This document shows positions 8,331 to 17,413 of a stretch of DNA of 64,000 nt, in pieces (the stretch's first letter is position 1; each line of letters starts with the position of its first letter). Under the pieces are notes generated by a model. It was given only the letters and a program-made list of their open reading frames with translations. It was not told the DNA's origin and ran no database searches. The DNA is taken from positions 310,001 to 374,000 of the forward strand of contig NZ_JAUXYL010000020.1 in NCBI RefSeq assembly GCF_030694375.1, in the 5' to 3' direction. This stretch comes from Algoriphagus sp. Lineage in GTDB: Bacteria; Bacteroidota; Bacteroidia; Cytophagales; Cyclobacteriaceae. Position numbers and translations under genes: made by a program.

Positions 8331-10447
8331 GACCTGACTTTGACAATTGGAAGAATAGGAAACAGACTTCTCCTGACGAAGAGGTTTCCTCTGTTTGGGA
8401 GTCGCCGGAGCAGATTTCGATCCCGGATCGCTTTGATACTCAAAATATAGGCTTGATTCCTCATTTAGAATTTGTAGCTGGAATCCCCCCATTTCTCCGA
8501 GGGCCCTACAGCACGATGTATGTTCAGCGCCCTTGGACGATCCGTCAGTATGCAGGCTTTTCCACCGCTGAGGAATCCAACTCCTTCTATCGGAAAAATC
8601 TTGCAGGAGGACAAAAAGGGCTTTCTGTTGCCTTTGATTTGGCAACTCATCGTGGCTATGATTCTGACCACCCTCGTGTTCAGGGTGATGTGGGCAAAGC
8701 CGGGGTTGCGATTGATACTGTCGAAGACATGAAACTTCTTTTTGACCAGATTCCGCTGGACCAAATGTCAGTTTCTATGACGATGAATGGTGCTGTGATT
8801 CCGATTTTGGCATTTTTCATTGTAGCGGCCGAAGAACAGGGAGTTATGCCTGCACAACTTTCCGGCACGATTCAGAATGATATTCTGAAGGAGTTTATGG
8901 TACGAAATACCTACATCTATCCACCGCAGCCCAGCATGAAGTTGATTGCGGATATTTTTGAGTTTACTTCCCAAAAGATGCCTAAATTCAATTCGATCTC
9001 AATCTCAGGCTACCACATGCAGGAGGCAGGTGCTACAGCTGATTTGGAGTTAGCCTACACGCTTGCCGACGGTTTGGAATACCTCAGAACAGGAATTAAA
9101 GCGGGATTGGATATTGATGATTTTGCACCAAGGCTTTCTTTCTTTTGGGCAATAGGCATGAATTACTTTATGGAGATTGCCAAGCTGCGAGCAGGTCGCC
9201 TTATTTGGGCGAAGATTGTGAAGCAGTTTAATCCCAAAGACCCAAAATCACTCGCGCTGCGAACGCATTGTCAGACATCGGGATGGTCCCTGACAGAGCA
9301 GGATCCATTTAATAACGTGACCCGTACAGCCATAGAAGCTTTGGCCGCTGTCATGGGCCATACCCAGTCGCTTCACACCAATTCCTTGGATGAGGCAATC
9401 GCTTTGCCCACTGATTTCTCGGCAAGAATCGCGAGGAATACACAATTGGTTTTACAAGAGGAAACGGGGATCACCCAAGTTGTAGATCCTTGGGGAGGTT
9501 CTTATTATGTAGAATACCTTACCGATCAGCTGGTCCAAAAAGCCTGGAAATTGATCGAGGAAGTGGAGGAATTGGGAGGGATGGCAAAAGCGATTGAAAC
9601 AGGTCTTCCAAAACTCCGAATCGAAGAGGCTGCTGCCAAAAAGCAAGCTCGCATAGACAGCGGTCGTGACATAATCGTAGGAGTTAACCGGTATCAGATC
9701 AAAGAAGAAAGCCAAATTGAAGTGCGAGATGTGGATAATCAGGTCGTGAGAGATTCACAAATTGCCCGATTGAAAGCTGTGAAATCCGCTCGAAATTCCC
9801 AAGAGGTTGAAAAAAGTCTGGAAATCATCACTCAGGCGGCTAAAACAGGAGAGGGTAATTTACTCGCCCTGGCGGTAGAAGCAGCGCGAAAAAGAGCTAC
9901 TTTAGGCGAAATCTCCGATGCGATGGAAAAAGTATTTGGGCGACACAAAGCCCAGACACAAACGATCTCCGGAGTATATGCGGCAGAAGTGAAAGACCAG
10001 AATTCATTTAAAAAAGCTCAGGAATTATCCGACCGTTTTGCGGAACTTGAAGGCCGTCGTCCTCGTATCCTCGTTGCTAAAATGGGGCAGGACGGACATG
10101 ACCGTGGTGCCAAAGTTATAGCAACTGGTTTTGCGGATTTGGGATTTGACGTGGACATCGGGCCACTTTTTCAGACACCTCGGGAAGTAGCCGAGCAGGC
10201 GATTGAAAATGATGTGCATATCGTAGGAGCATCTTCTCTGGCAGCTGGTCATAAGACTTTGGTTCCTCAGCTGATTCAGGCCCTGAGAGAACTTGGGCGT
10301 CCTGATATCATGGTGGTTGCGGGTGGTGTCATACCACAAAAAGATTATCAATTCCTTTTTGATTCAGGAGTATCGGCAGTTTTTGGACCGGGGACGGTGC
10401 TATCGGAGGCTGCGATTGAAGTATTGGAAAAGTTGATGAAGGAGTAA
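8327..10447 (+). CDS. mutB: Methylmalonyl-CoA mutase large (catalytic) subunit
   Basis: 706 residues, normal length. The N-terminal barrel binds the CoA ester ([18 protein letters not shown], about 68-85; [10 protein letters not shown]). The C-terminal adenosylcobalamin domain has the base-off motif DGHDRG with H591, followed by GASSLAAGH and VVAGGVIP. Works with MutA in propionate/odd-chain and branched-chain metabolism. It follows mutA with a 4-base overlap. Its last 100 bases are also covered on the opposite strand by the AtuA C-domain gene. No separate epimerase or propionyl-CoA carboxylase gene is in the window. Confidence 0.97.
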   Translation: MRPDFDNWKNRKQTSPDEEVSSVWESPEQISIPDRFDTQNIGLIPHLEFVAGIPPFLRGPYSTMYVQRPWTIRQYAGFSTAEESNSFYRKNLAGGQKGLSVAFDLATHRGYDSDHPRVQGDVGKAGVAIDTVEDMKLLFDQIPLDQMSVSMTMNGAVIPILAFFIVAAEEQGVMPAQLSGTIQNDILKEFMVRNTYIYPPQPSMKLIADIFEFTSQKMPKFNSISISGYHMQEAGATADLELAYTLADGLEYLRTGIKAGLDIDDFAPRLSFFWAIGMNYFMEIAKLRAGRLIWAKIVKQFNPKDPKSLALRTHCQTSGWSLTEQDPFNNVTRTAIEALAAVMGHTQSLHTNSLDEAIALPTDFSARIARNTQLVLQEETGITQVVDPWGGSYYVEYLTDQLVQKAWKLIEEVEELGGMAKAIETGLPKLRIEEAAAKKQARIDSGRDIIVGVNRYQIKEESQIEVRDVDNQVVRDSQIARLKAVKSARNSQEVEKSLEIITQAAKTGEGNLLALAVEAARKRATLGEISDAMEKVFGRHKAQTQTISGVYAAEVKDQNSFKKAQELSDRFAELEGRRPRILVAKMGQDGHDRGAKVIATGFADLGFDVDIGPLFQTPREVAEQAIENDVHIVGASSLAAGHKTLVPQLIQALRELGRPDIMVVAGGVIPQKDYQFLFDSGVSAVFGPGTVLSEAAIEVLEKLMKE

Positions 10448-10767
10448 AGCCCAATAGAATCATCAATTTCCATTTCCAGCAAGGCATAACTCAAGCTTTT
10501 TCCATGAGCGTCTAAGGCAAGAGATGTGGTTACACCACTTGTCAATGCTTCAAAGCAGGTAAATTGAAGTGCTTTCAGTTCGGGCAAAACGTGGCGGATG
10601 ATTTCACCTTTAACTTGGTGTCGGAAGTGAGCTTTTACTTTTTCAACTGAGACTTCTTTGACCAACAAGTTGAAATCACTCTCTTGGAATGGAATCAGGG
10701 AAAGAATTAGGGTGTTTCCCTTGTCTCCTGCTCGACTATGGGCGATTTCGCAAAGTTTCTGACTCAT
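10348..10767 (-). CDS. AtuA C-terminal-domain-like protein
   Basis: 139 residues. Begins [21 protein letters not shown], the typical start of the C-terminal domain of acyclic terpene utilisation protein AtuA, and contains [23 protein letters not shown], where that domain normally ends. The remaining about 33 residues (from about 107) are encoded antisense to the end of mutB and look like read-through into that gene. It starts inside the end of the AtuA gene (4-base ATGA overlap), so the domain that is fused in some bacteria is a separate, translationally coupled chain here. Last gene of the five-gene operon. Biochemical activity of the domain is not established. Confidence 0.8.
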   Translation of the reverse strand: MSQKLCEIAHSRAGDKGNTLILSLIPFQESDFNLLVKEVSVEKVKAHFRHQVKGEIIRHVLPELKALQFTCFEALTSGVTTSLALDAHGKSLSYALLEMEIDDSIGLYSFINFSNTSIAASDSTVPGPKTADTPESKRN

Positions 10768-12086
10768 GATTCCAGGACTTGAATACTTGAATTGACATTG
10801 TTTCGGTCCATCAGAATTGAAACTACCCCTATAACTTCATGGGTGTATTTTCTGGCTCCGCCACCTCCTGCCGGACCGTTGGTGTAGAGCGCTTCTATTT
10901 CTTCGCCGACAAGTTGGGCGAATGATCTGTCTTTTGTTTTACCGGCTATCCGAAGGCGTATTTCGTAAGGCACCGAATTTTTGGAAAGTTCCTGACCATG
11001 CATTGAACTCAAGCCAATATAATCTACCCTAAATTCCTCAAACCTGTCCCCGATTCGCTTTTCAATAATTTCGGCTGCGAGTTTAGCCCGTTCAATGGCG
11101 TGTGCCCCGGCATAAGAGATTTCTCCCTCACCAATGAATCCAGCCTCGTAGCCAACACTGACTTTAAGGGTTTTGGGCATTGCCTTCCCGGAACCTCCCT
11201 CTACCCGGATTTCGTCTTTATTTTGCCCGGAAAATTTGACACTTGTGAAATCCGCTATTACATCTGGGGTAAAGTAATTTCCAGGATCGATTACCTCATA
11301 GAGCAGCTGCTCCTTCGCCGTCTGGACCGTGATGGACCCACCGGTACCACTTACTTTTGATATAATGGCTGAACCATCACTGAAGATATCCACAAAAGGA
11401 TGTCCGAGAATATGCATGTCGGGAATAGGCTTGCTCACGGGATCGGCAAAATAACCTCCGGTAATCTGCCCAGCACACTCCAATAAATGTCCGATCACGG
11501 TTCCTTTTCCCATCAGCTCAAAATCCGATGTACTCCAATTCAATTCATGAATCATCGGAGCCAAAAACAAGGAGGGATCTGCAACTCTCCCCGTCAGAAT
11601 GATATTGGCATCGGTTTTCAAAGCAGGTAGAATCGCATCGACTCCGAGATAAGCATTGGCAGAAACTAAATTCCCATAGGATTGGAGGGGTTCGCTTCCT
11701 TCCATAGAAAGCTCCGTACCGGAAATCCTGTCAAAAACATCATCTCCGAGAACTACCGCTACTTTTAATTTCAAACCTAGTTTTTGGGCGATATCGATTA
11801 TTTTTTCAGCACCTGCCAGAGGATTTGCCGCACCCATATTGGTGATTAAGCGGGTCTTGTTTTTGAGCAAAAGCGGAAGCAAGCCTACAATCCGGCGCTC
11901 CAAAAGAACATCGTATCCGGCCTTTGGATCTTGTTTTTTTCGCTTTTGTGCCAAAGCAATCGTCCGTTCAGCAAGGCACTCTAATACCAGATAATCCAGG
12001 TTTCCTTTTTCGGTAAGGATCATAGCAGGCTCAATTCGATCTCCCGAAAATCCCGCACCACAACCGATTCTTAGTTTTTCTTGCAT
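10764..12086 (-). CDS. AtuA family (DUF1446) protein
   Basis: 440 residues, cytoplasmic. Begins LRIGCGAGFSGDRIEPAMIL and continues ITNMGAANPLAGAEKI and DANIILTGRVADPSLFLAP, characteristic of the AtuA/DUF1446 family. In Pseudomonas, AtuA belongs to the citronellol/geranyl-CoA degradation cluster; in other genomes relatives sit with acyl-CoA genes, and the reaction is not firmly known. It starts 1 base before the end of the transporter gene upstream and overlaps the C-domain gene downstream. The context (esterase, carboxylate transporter, Nudix-type regulator) suggests catabolism of an organic acid released from an ester. Family confident, substrate inferred. Confidence 0.85.
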   Translation of the reverse strand: MQEKLRIGCGAGFSGDRIEPAMILTEKGNLDYLVLECLAERTIALAQKRKKQDPKAGYDVLLERRIVGLLPLLLKNKTRLITNMGAANPLAGAEKIIDIAQKLGLKLKVAVVLGDDVFDRISGTELSMEGSEPLQSYGNLVSANAYLGVDAILPALKTDANIILTGRVADPSLFLAPMIHELNWSTSDFELMGKGTVIGHLLECAGQITGGYFADPVSKPIPDMHILGHPFVDIFSDGSAIISKVSGTGGSITVQTAKEQLLYEVIDPGNYFTPDVIADFTSVKFSGQNKDEIRVEGGSGKAMPKTLKVSVGYEAGFIGEGEISYAGAHAIERAKLAAEIIEKRIGDRFEEFRVDYIGLSSMHGQELSKNSVPYEIRLRIAGKTKDRSFAQLVGEEIEALYTNGPAGGGGARKYTHEVIGVVSILMDRNNVNSSIQVLES

Positions 12087-12087
12087 G

Positions 12088-13374
12088 TCATACTGAAATA
12101 ATCCCCATTAAGACTGATACAGTCAATATTACCAAAGTCACCAAAAATGCCAGTGGGATGGTTTTTTTCTGATGATCTCCCAAATCAACGCCGGCAAGCC
12201 CGATTAAAAGAAAGGTGGCACCAGTCAGTGGGCTTACCGGAAATCCGGTGGTCATCTGACCCATAATTGCAGCCTGACCTACCTCCAAAGCACTTACTTG
12301 GAAGTGTCCTGCGGTGGAAGCCAAAAGTGGCAGGATTCCAAAATAAAATGAATCGGGATCAAACAGCATGCTCGCAGGCATTGCCAATAGGCCAGTGATC
12401 AAGGGTAACTGTGCTCCCAATTGCGCTGGCATTAAAGTCTCGACTTTTGCTGCCATGGCATCCATCATTCCTGTGCCCTTGATAATTCCTGTAAAACAAC
12501 CAGCGGCAAAAAGGATACTTGCCATCAGCATAGCTTCCTTTGCATGAGCGTCTATGCGGGTTTTCTGGTCTTCAATTTTTGGAAAATTGATCAGCATAGC
12601 AATAGCAAAGGCTACCATGAATATGACATACGGCGGGGCCCATCCTAAAATTAAGACGGTGATTGCCAGTATAATCAAGAAAATGTTAATCCAGAAGAGC
12701 TTGGGCATTTCAAGATCATTGGATAGTTGAAGGTCCACCTTATCAACAGGAAGAACAACTGCACCGATTCTGTTTTTTTCACTTTTCCCCAAGAAAAATG
12801 CAATAAGCAATACAGTGGCAAGCCCAAAAAGAAAAGGTATAAAAATTGGGTTGAACAGCTCGGTGACTGAAACATTCAAGGCTGTGGCAGCACGAATGGT
12901 AGGTCCACCCCAAGGGAGAATGTTCATGGTGCCGGCAGCCAAAGCCACAATGCAGGCTAGGTTTAGACGCTTCATTCCCAATTGATCATAAACAGGAACC
13001 ATCGCGGGAACTACCACCAAGAAGGTGACAGCTCCCGAACCGTCCAAATGAACTAGCATGGCCAAAATAGCTGTGGATAAGGCAATTTTTATTGGGTCAT
13101 TCCCGGCAATTTTCAGCAGGTGATGAATGATAGGCCGGAAAGTACCTGCATCCAGTAATATCCCAAAAAATAAAATAGCAAAAACAAACATGACTCCTGT
13201 AGGAGCAATTGACTGGATACCATCACCGATCATCACCGGAAGTTCAATGACTTTTCCGGCGGCAATTCCAGTCAGTATCGGAACCAAAATTAAGGCAATT
13301 ACTGGCGATGCCTTTTTGGTAATGACAAGATAAAGAAGCAGCAATATGGTGACGAGACCGAGGGTAGCCAGCAT
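12088..13374 (-). CDS. CitMHS-family carboxylate transporter
   Basis: 428 residues with about 11-12 hydrophobic segments throughout. It resembles the CitMHS family (metal-citrate:H+ symporters): HLDGSGAVTFLVVVPAMVPVYDQLG, NILPWGGPTIRAA and MPASMLFDPDSFYFGILPLL are the family's conserved blocks. Would import a di- or tricarboxylate, often as a metal complex, across the inner membrane. The start codon lies 3 bases after the upstream esterase stop and the stop lies 1 base before the AtuA start, so it is fully embedded in the operon. The transported acid cannot be told from sequence. Confidence 0.88.
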   Translation of the reverse strand: MLATLGLVTILLLLYLVITKKASPVIALILVPILTGIAAGKVIELPVMIGDGIQSIAPTGVMFVFAILFFGILLDAGTFRPIIHHLLKIAGNDPIKIALSTAILAMLVHLDGSGAVTFLVVVPAMVPVYDQLGMKRLNLACIVALAAGTMNILPWGGPTIRAATALNVSVTELFNPIFIPFLFGLATVLLIAFFLGKSEKNRIGAVVLPVDKVDLQLSNDLEMPKLFWINIFLIILAITVLILGWAPPYVIFMVAFAIAMLINFPKIEDQKTRIDAHAKEAMLMASILFAAGCFTGIIKGTGMMDAMAAKVETLMPAQLGAQLPLITGLLAMPASMLFDPDSFYFGILPLLASTAGHFQVSALEVGQAAIMGQMTTGFPVSPLTGATFLLIGLAGVDLGDHQKKTIPLAFLVTLVILTVSVLMGIISV

Positions 13375-13377
13375 TAG

Positions 13378-14916
13378 TTATTTGTTTAGGCTTTCCATAA
13401 ACTTCATCTGCTCCCAAAAAGGTAAGGCTCTTAATTTGACATCCGTACCAAGCTCTATGACCAAGGGGTTTTCCGGATCGAAAACAGGCCAATTAGGGAG
13501 GTTATCACCATTAGGATTGCCTGTTTTCACAAAATTCACCCAATAGTCCGACATGGTTTTCTCCAACTCATAATCTGCCTTCTCAAAAGGACGATTCCAA
13601 TTTCTTAAAGTGTGGAGTGCATAACTGAACTCCGCAGAATGGAAGGCTCCGAAATTGGGTTCGCCGGGTGGAACACGCGTGAAATAGTAAAGATAGGCGT
13701 CGTTTTGTCCTTTTTCGGTTTGCATTTTTGCCCAAGTATAATTCTGAAAGCCAAAGCCTAAAACTCCGATAGTTTTTAGGGTCTCTTCCAGTTCTACTTC
13801 ATTTCCCGACGGAAAAAGTTGCAAGTATTCACCAGCCCGACCTCCATATTGCTTTTTGGCATTCTGTTTAAATTCTTCCGGTGAGGTCGGTTGATTTCCG
13901 GAAACTCTGTCATCGGCGTTCCATCCCGTCAAAAGTGGAACATCAGAAAATTTACCTTCTTCAAATGCTTTTCTCACACTTGGAAGAACCTTTCCATCGA
14001 ATACAGGGCCGAATCTTCCGGGAATTTTGATGAGGCTGTCAGGAGAGATTTTCCTTAGATCAGCAAGTGATAATTTCATTTGATCTGTAAGTTCTTTTCC
14101 CCTTTCTTCTGCCCCTTTAATCCCAGAAACCAAGCCATTATTTCTTGTAAATATTCCTCCACTTTGGGCGATTGCTTTGTGGAAAAGTCCTTTCGCTTTA
14201 GGCGAAACCACCAGGGCGTTGACACTAAAAGCGCCGGCGGATTGACCAGCTATAGTGACATTTTTAGGATCTCCACCGAATGCTGCAATGTTCTTTTTTA
14301 CCCATTCTAAAGCTGCAATCTGATCCAAAATCCCATAGTTTCCAGAGGTCTGATCCGGATTTTCGGCGCTGAGTTCTGGATGTGCTAAAAAGCCTAAAAT
14401 GCCTACCCGGTAATTAATGGTCACGACGACGATCCCTTTTTTTGCCAGATCTTCTCCATCATAAAGTGGAACAGTGCTTCCGCCCGATCCAAAACCACCC
14501 CCATAGATCCACACCATCACCGGACGCTTTTCGTCTGATTTTTCTGCTGCTGTCCACACATTGAGGTAGAGGCAATCTTCCGAAATCGGCTCGGCTGGTA
14601 TCAAAAATTCAGATGACCAGGCAAAAAATGGAACAGGAGGATTTTGCATCGGAGAAGGAGGATTTTCTGTGCAGGTTTTAATCCCTTCCCATGGCTGTAC
14701 GGGTTGAGGAGCTTTCCAGCGTAAATCTCCAAGGGGTGGTGCCGCAAAGGGAATTCCTTTAAAGATTTTGATCTGACCGCTTGAGTCCAATTTCCCTGAT
14801 ATCAAGCCACCTTCCGTAGCTACAGAATTGATCGATAAGCTGGATGAGGTTTCTTTTTTTTCGCAGGAAAAAAGAAGGATACCAACCACAAGGAAAGGTA
14901 AAAGTCTATATTTCAT
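13378..14916 (-). CDS. Type-B carboxylesterase, lipoprotein
   Basis: 512 residues. The N-terminus MKYRLLPFLVVGILLFSC has a lipobox ending at C18, so it is probably a membrane-anchored lipoprotein outside the inner membrane. The alpha/beta-hydrolase core shows the oxyanion motif WIYGGGFGSGG, nucleophile elbow GQSAG (S226) and the histidine region GAFHSAEFSYAL, all typical of type-B carboxylesterases. It would hydrolyse a carboxylic ester, giving the acid that the next gene could import. It lies 3 bases after the Nudix-type regulator and 3 bases before the transporter. Substrate unknown. A second esterase of the same family is divergently encoded at 15724-17358. Confidence 0.92.
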   Translation of the reverse strand: MKYRLLPFLVVGILLFSCEKKETSSSLSINSVATEGGLISGKLDSSGQIKIFKGIPFAAPPLGDLRWKAPQPVQPWEGIKTCTENPPSPMQNPPVPFFAWSSEFLIPAEPISEDCLYLNVWTAAEKSDEKRPVMVWIYGGGFGSGGSTVPLYDGEDLAKKGIVVVTINYRVGILGFLAHPELSAENPDQTSGNYGILDQIAALEWVKKNIAAFGGDPKNVTIAGQSAGAFSVNALVVSPKAKGLFHKAIAQSGGIFTRNNGLVSGIKGAEERGKELTDQMKLSLADLRKISPDSLIKIPGRFGPVFDGKVLPSVRKAFEEGKFSDVPLLTGWNADDRVSGNQPTSPEEFKQNAKKQYGGRAGEYLQLFPSGNEVELEETLKTIGVLGFGFQNYTWAKMQTEKGQNDAYLYYFTRVPPGEPNFGAFHSAEFSYALHTLRNWNRPFEKADYELEKTMSDYWVNFVKTGNPNGDNLPNWPVFDPENPLVIELGTDVKLRALPFWEQMKFMESLNK

Positions 14917-14919
14917 GGT

Positions 14920-15624
14920 TTAGCGGGTTTTAAAGCTGTAGAGATAAGGAGCTTTGTGGCTTTTGCCGGTAAAGAGTTTTTCGTGCCGGTCGAGAATATC
15001 CATGCTGAGCATTTTTCGCTGAAAACTGGTACGGCGGAGTTTTTCGCCCAAAATCGCTTCATAGACAGCCTGGAGTTCATTCATGGTAAAGCGGTCAGGG
15101 AGGAGATTGCCGCCGATCAGTTTCCGGTCCAGGTTTTCTCGAAGGGTTTGAAGTGCTTTTTGGACAATTTGCCCATGATCAAAAATTAATTCCGGAAGTT
15201 GCTCGATCTCATACCAATCAATGGAATCGGATATTGCGTCGGGTTGTAAAGTCACTTTTTCGTGGTCGATGAGTGCATAATAGGCGATCGAGAAAAATCG
15301 ATCCAACATCCAATATTCAGGTGGTACGGAATAGTCGTTGGCTTCCAAAATTCGCTTCATTACCTCTGGCTTAAATCGGTTGACTTCCCCAAACGTATGA
15401 AACTGCTCCAGGTAAATTTCTTTTAATCCGGTACGCTCAAATAAGCCACGCTTAACGGCATCTTCCAGGTTTTCGGTTTTTCCTATAAATCCTCCGGGAA
15501 GCGCATGCCAACCCGTAGCGTGGTATTCCATAAGGAGAATTTTGAGTTTGCCCCTCGAAAAACCAAAGACTACAGAATCGTAAGCAAGGTGGGGAATAAA
15601 CTGGGAGAGTTCAGGAAGTGGCAT
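14920..15624 (-). CDS. Nudix-domain transcriptional regulator (NrtR/AraR-like)
   Basis: 234 residues: Nudix fold (about 10-140) and a C-terminal winged helix (about 165-234, NLLPDRFTMNELQAVYEAIL then SFQRKMLSMDIL), the NrtR/AraR-like layout. The Nudix box aligns at 45-67 but two of its catalytic glutamates are replaced: R59-G60-L61-F62-E63-R64 instead of R-E-U-x-E-E. It therefore probably binds an effector rather than hydrolysing it, as known for AraR/NrtR-type regulators. It is the first gene of the esterase-transporter-AtuA operon, and a 23-bp palindrome (15679-15701) sits in the divergent promoter region. Regulation of both directions is inference. Confidence 0.88.
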   Translation of the reverse strand: MPLPELSQFIPHLAYDSVVFGFSRGKLKILLMEYHATGWHALPGGFIGKTENLEDAVKRGLFERTGLKEIYLEQFHTFGEVNRFKPEVMKRILEANDYSVPPEYWMLDRFFSIAYYALIDHEKVTLQPDAISDSIDWYEIEQLPELIFDHGQIVQKALQTLRENLDRKLIGGNLLPDRFTMNELQAVYEAILGEKLRRTSFQRKMLSMDILDRHEKLFTGKSHKAPYLYSFKTR

Positions 15625-15678
15625 ATCGGGACTTAATTCTGGTCCAAGTAACTAGGTTTTTTCGGCAGAACCAAGTAT

Positions 15679-15701
15679 TATTGTCTCATAATGATACAAT
15701 A
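15679..15701. promoter_or_regulatory. 23-bp palindrome, candidate operator of the Nudix-type regulator
   Basis: Symmetric about base 15690: outer arms TATTGT (15679-15684) and ACAATA (15696-15701), inner arms TCAT and ATGA, with only one mismatched pair (15685 against 15695). It lies 22 bases before the plus-strand esterase start and 54 bases before the regulator start, so one bound dimer could control both transcription units. Confidence 0.7.
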
Positions 15702-15723
15702 GAAATCAAAAACACATCATTTT

Positions 15724-17358
15724 ATGAAACTGACGATAGCCTGTTGTGCGATTTTCTTTTTTGGTTTTCTTCCTGTCTACGCTCAAAGTAATAATTCCAT
15801 GCCTGTCCAGATTATACTGAAAAATGGAATTATCGAAGGTAATTACGACGTGACCAATGGAATTTCGACCTATTTTGGGATTCCTTTTGCCAAGCCTCCA
15901 GTAGGAGAATTACGCTGGAGGGCTCCAATACCGGCAGATAAATGGATAGGGGTTAAGGAAACCAAGAAATTTAGCGCTAGACCTGTTCAAGGGCTGGTTT
16001 TTGGGGATATGAACTCTTTTTCTGACGGAGTTTCTGAGGATTGCCTTTATTTAAATGTCTGGACACCAGCCAAGCGAAATTCTAAGGATTTACCTGTTTT
16101 GGTGTATTTCTACGGTGGGGGATTTGTGGCGGGAGATGCTTCCGAACCGCGATATAATGGAGAATCCATGGCGAAGGAGGGAGTTGTTGTAGTTACTGTC
16201 AATTATCGTTTGGGGATTTTTGGGTTTTTAGCCCATCCTGAACTCAGCGCTGAAACATCTTATAAAGGTTCGGGTAATTATGGCTTGCTTGATCAGACTT
16301 TAGCGCTTCAATGGGTGAAAGATAATATTGCCGCATTCGGAGGTAATCCCAATCAAGTGACAATCGCAGGTGAATCTGCGGGTTCTATTTCAGTCTCATA
16401 TCAAATGGCCTCCCCACTTGCAAAAAATCTCATTCATGGGGCAATTGGCGAAAGCGGCGCAGGAATTAATCCAACTTTAGCTCCTGTAGGTCTCGCTGAA
16501 GCCGAAAAAACCGGCAAGGAGTTTATCGAATTGGCGGGATATACGACCATCTCGGAATTGAGAAAGATGTCTGCCAAGGATGTATTTGAAATCTATCAGG
16601 AGTCCAAAAGATTCGGTTTTCCTGTGGTGATTGACAATTACTTTTTACCCAAATCTCTTCCTGAAATCTTCAGGGCGGGAGAACAAGCTCAGGTTCCTTT
16701 ACTTTTGGGCTGGAATTCGGCTGAGATTCCCGGACAGGCTTTTATGCAGGGTCAACCCTATACTAAACAGGCATTCATTGCCAAAGTTAAGGAAACTTAT
16801 TCCAGTGATTGGGAGCAAGTATTGATGCTTCATCCACACGAAACCGCCGAAGAAGTTGAATATGCCGCGACGGATTTAGCCTCTGACCGATTTATATCCT
16901 ACAGTACATGGAAGTGGTTTGACTTGCACAGAAATCACAGCAAGCAAGCGGTATATCGCTATTTGTTTAGCAAACTTTCACCGCCTTTGGTAGACAAAAG
17001 CTTAACAGCCGGATTGGCTGGAGGTACGGTAAGGAGTGAGAATCCTATCCCGGCACCAAAGCAAATCGGAGCCCGCCATGCTGCGGAGATCGAATATGCA
17101 ATGGCTAATCTGCATTTAGTTAAAGAATTCCAATGGAGTCAGGAGGATTTTAAAGTCTCCAATACGATGTTTAACTATTTTACTAATTTTGTGAAAAGTG
17201 GTAATCCAAATGGGGGGGAGCTTCCTGCTTGGTCCGCTGCTAAATCAGGAGAATCTAATCCTCCGGTGATGGTAATTGATACCGAATCCAAAGAAATCAA
17301 AGCGACAAATGATATCCGTTATCAGTTCCACGATCGGTTTTATAGAAACAGCAATTGA
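15724..17358 (+). CDS. Secreted type-B carboxylesterase
   Basis: 544 residues with an N-terminal signal peptide (hydrophobic core about 5-18, ending VYAQS; no lipobox, so probably periplasmic or secreted). The alpha/beta hydrolase core has FYGGGFVAGD, the nucleophile elbow GESAG (S218) and the histidine block GARHAAEIEYAM. It is a paralogue of the esterase at 13378-14916, sharing the same motifs and layout. It is transcribed away from the Nudix-type regulator, and the 23-bp palindrome ends 22 bases before its start. A terminator follows at 17416-17440. Confidence 0.92.
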   Translation: MKLTIACCAIFFFGFLPVYAQSNNSMPVQIILKNGIIEGNYDVTNGISTYFGIPFAKPPVGELRWRAPIPADKWIGVKETKKFSARPVQGLVFGDMNSFSDGVSEDCLYLNVWTPAKRNSKDLPVLVYFYGGGFVAGDASEPRYNGESMAKEGVVVVTVNYRLGIFGFLAHPELSAETSYKGSGNYGLLDQTLALQWVKDNIAAFGGNPNQVTIAGESAGSISVSYQMASPLAKNLIHGAIGESGAGINPTLAPVGLAEAEKTGKEFIELAGYTTISELRKMSAKDVFEIYQESKRFGFPVVIDNYFLPKSLPEIFRAGEQAQVPLLLGWNSAEIPGQAFMQGQPYTKQAFIAKVKETYSSDWEQVLMLHPHETAEEVEYAATDLASDRFISYSTWKWFDLHRNHSKQAVYRYLFSKLSPPLVDKSLTAGLAGGTVRSENPIPAPKQIGARHAAEIEYAMANLHLVKEFQWSQEDFKVSNTMFNYFTNFVKSGNPNGGELPAWSAAKSGESNPPVMVIDTESKEIKATNDIRYQFHDRFYRNSN

Positions 17359-17413
17359 CAGGTGTTGCTTACTCCATTAGCAGATTTAAACTTAACACCC
17401 TTTTCTGTTAATT

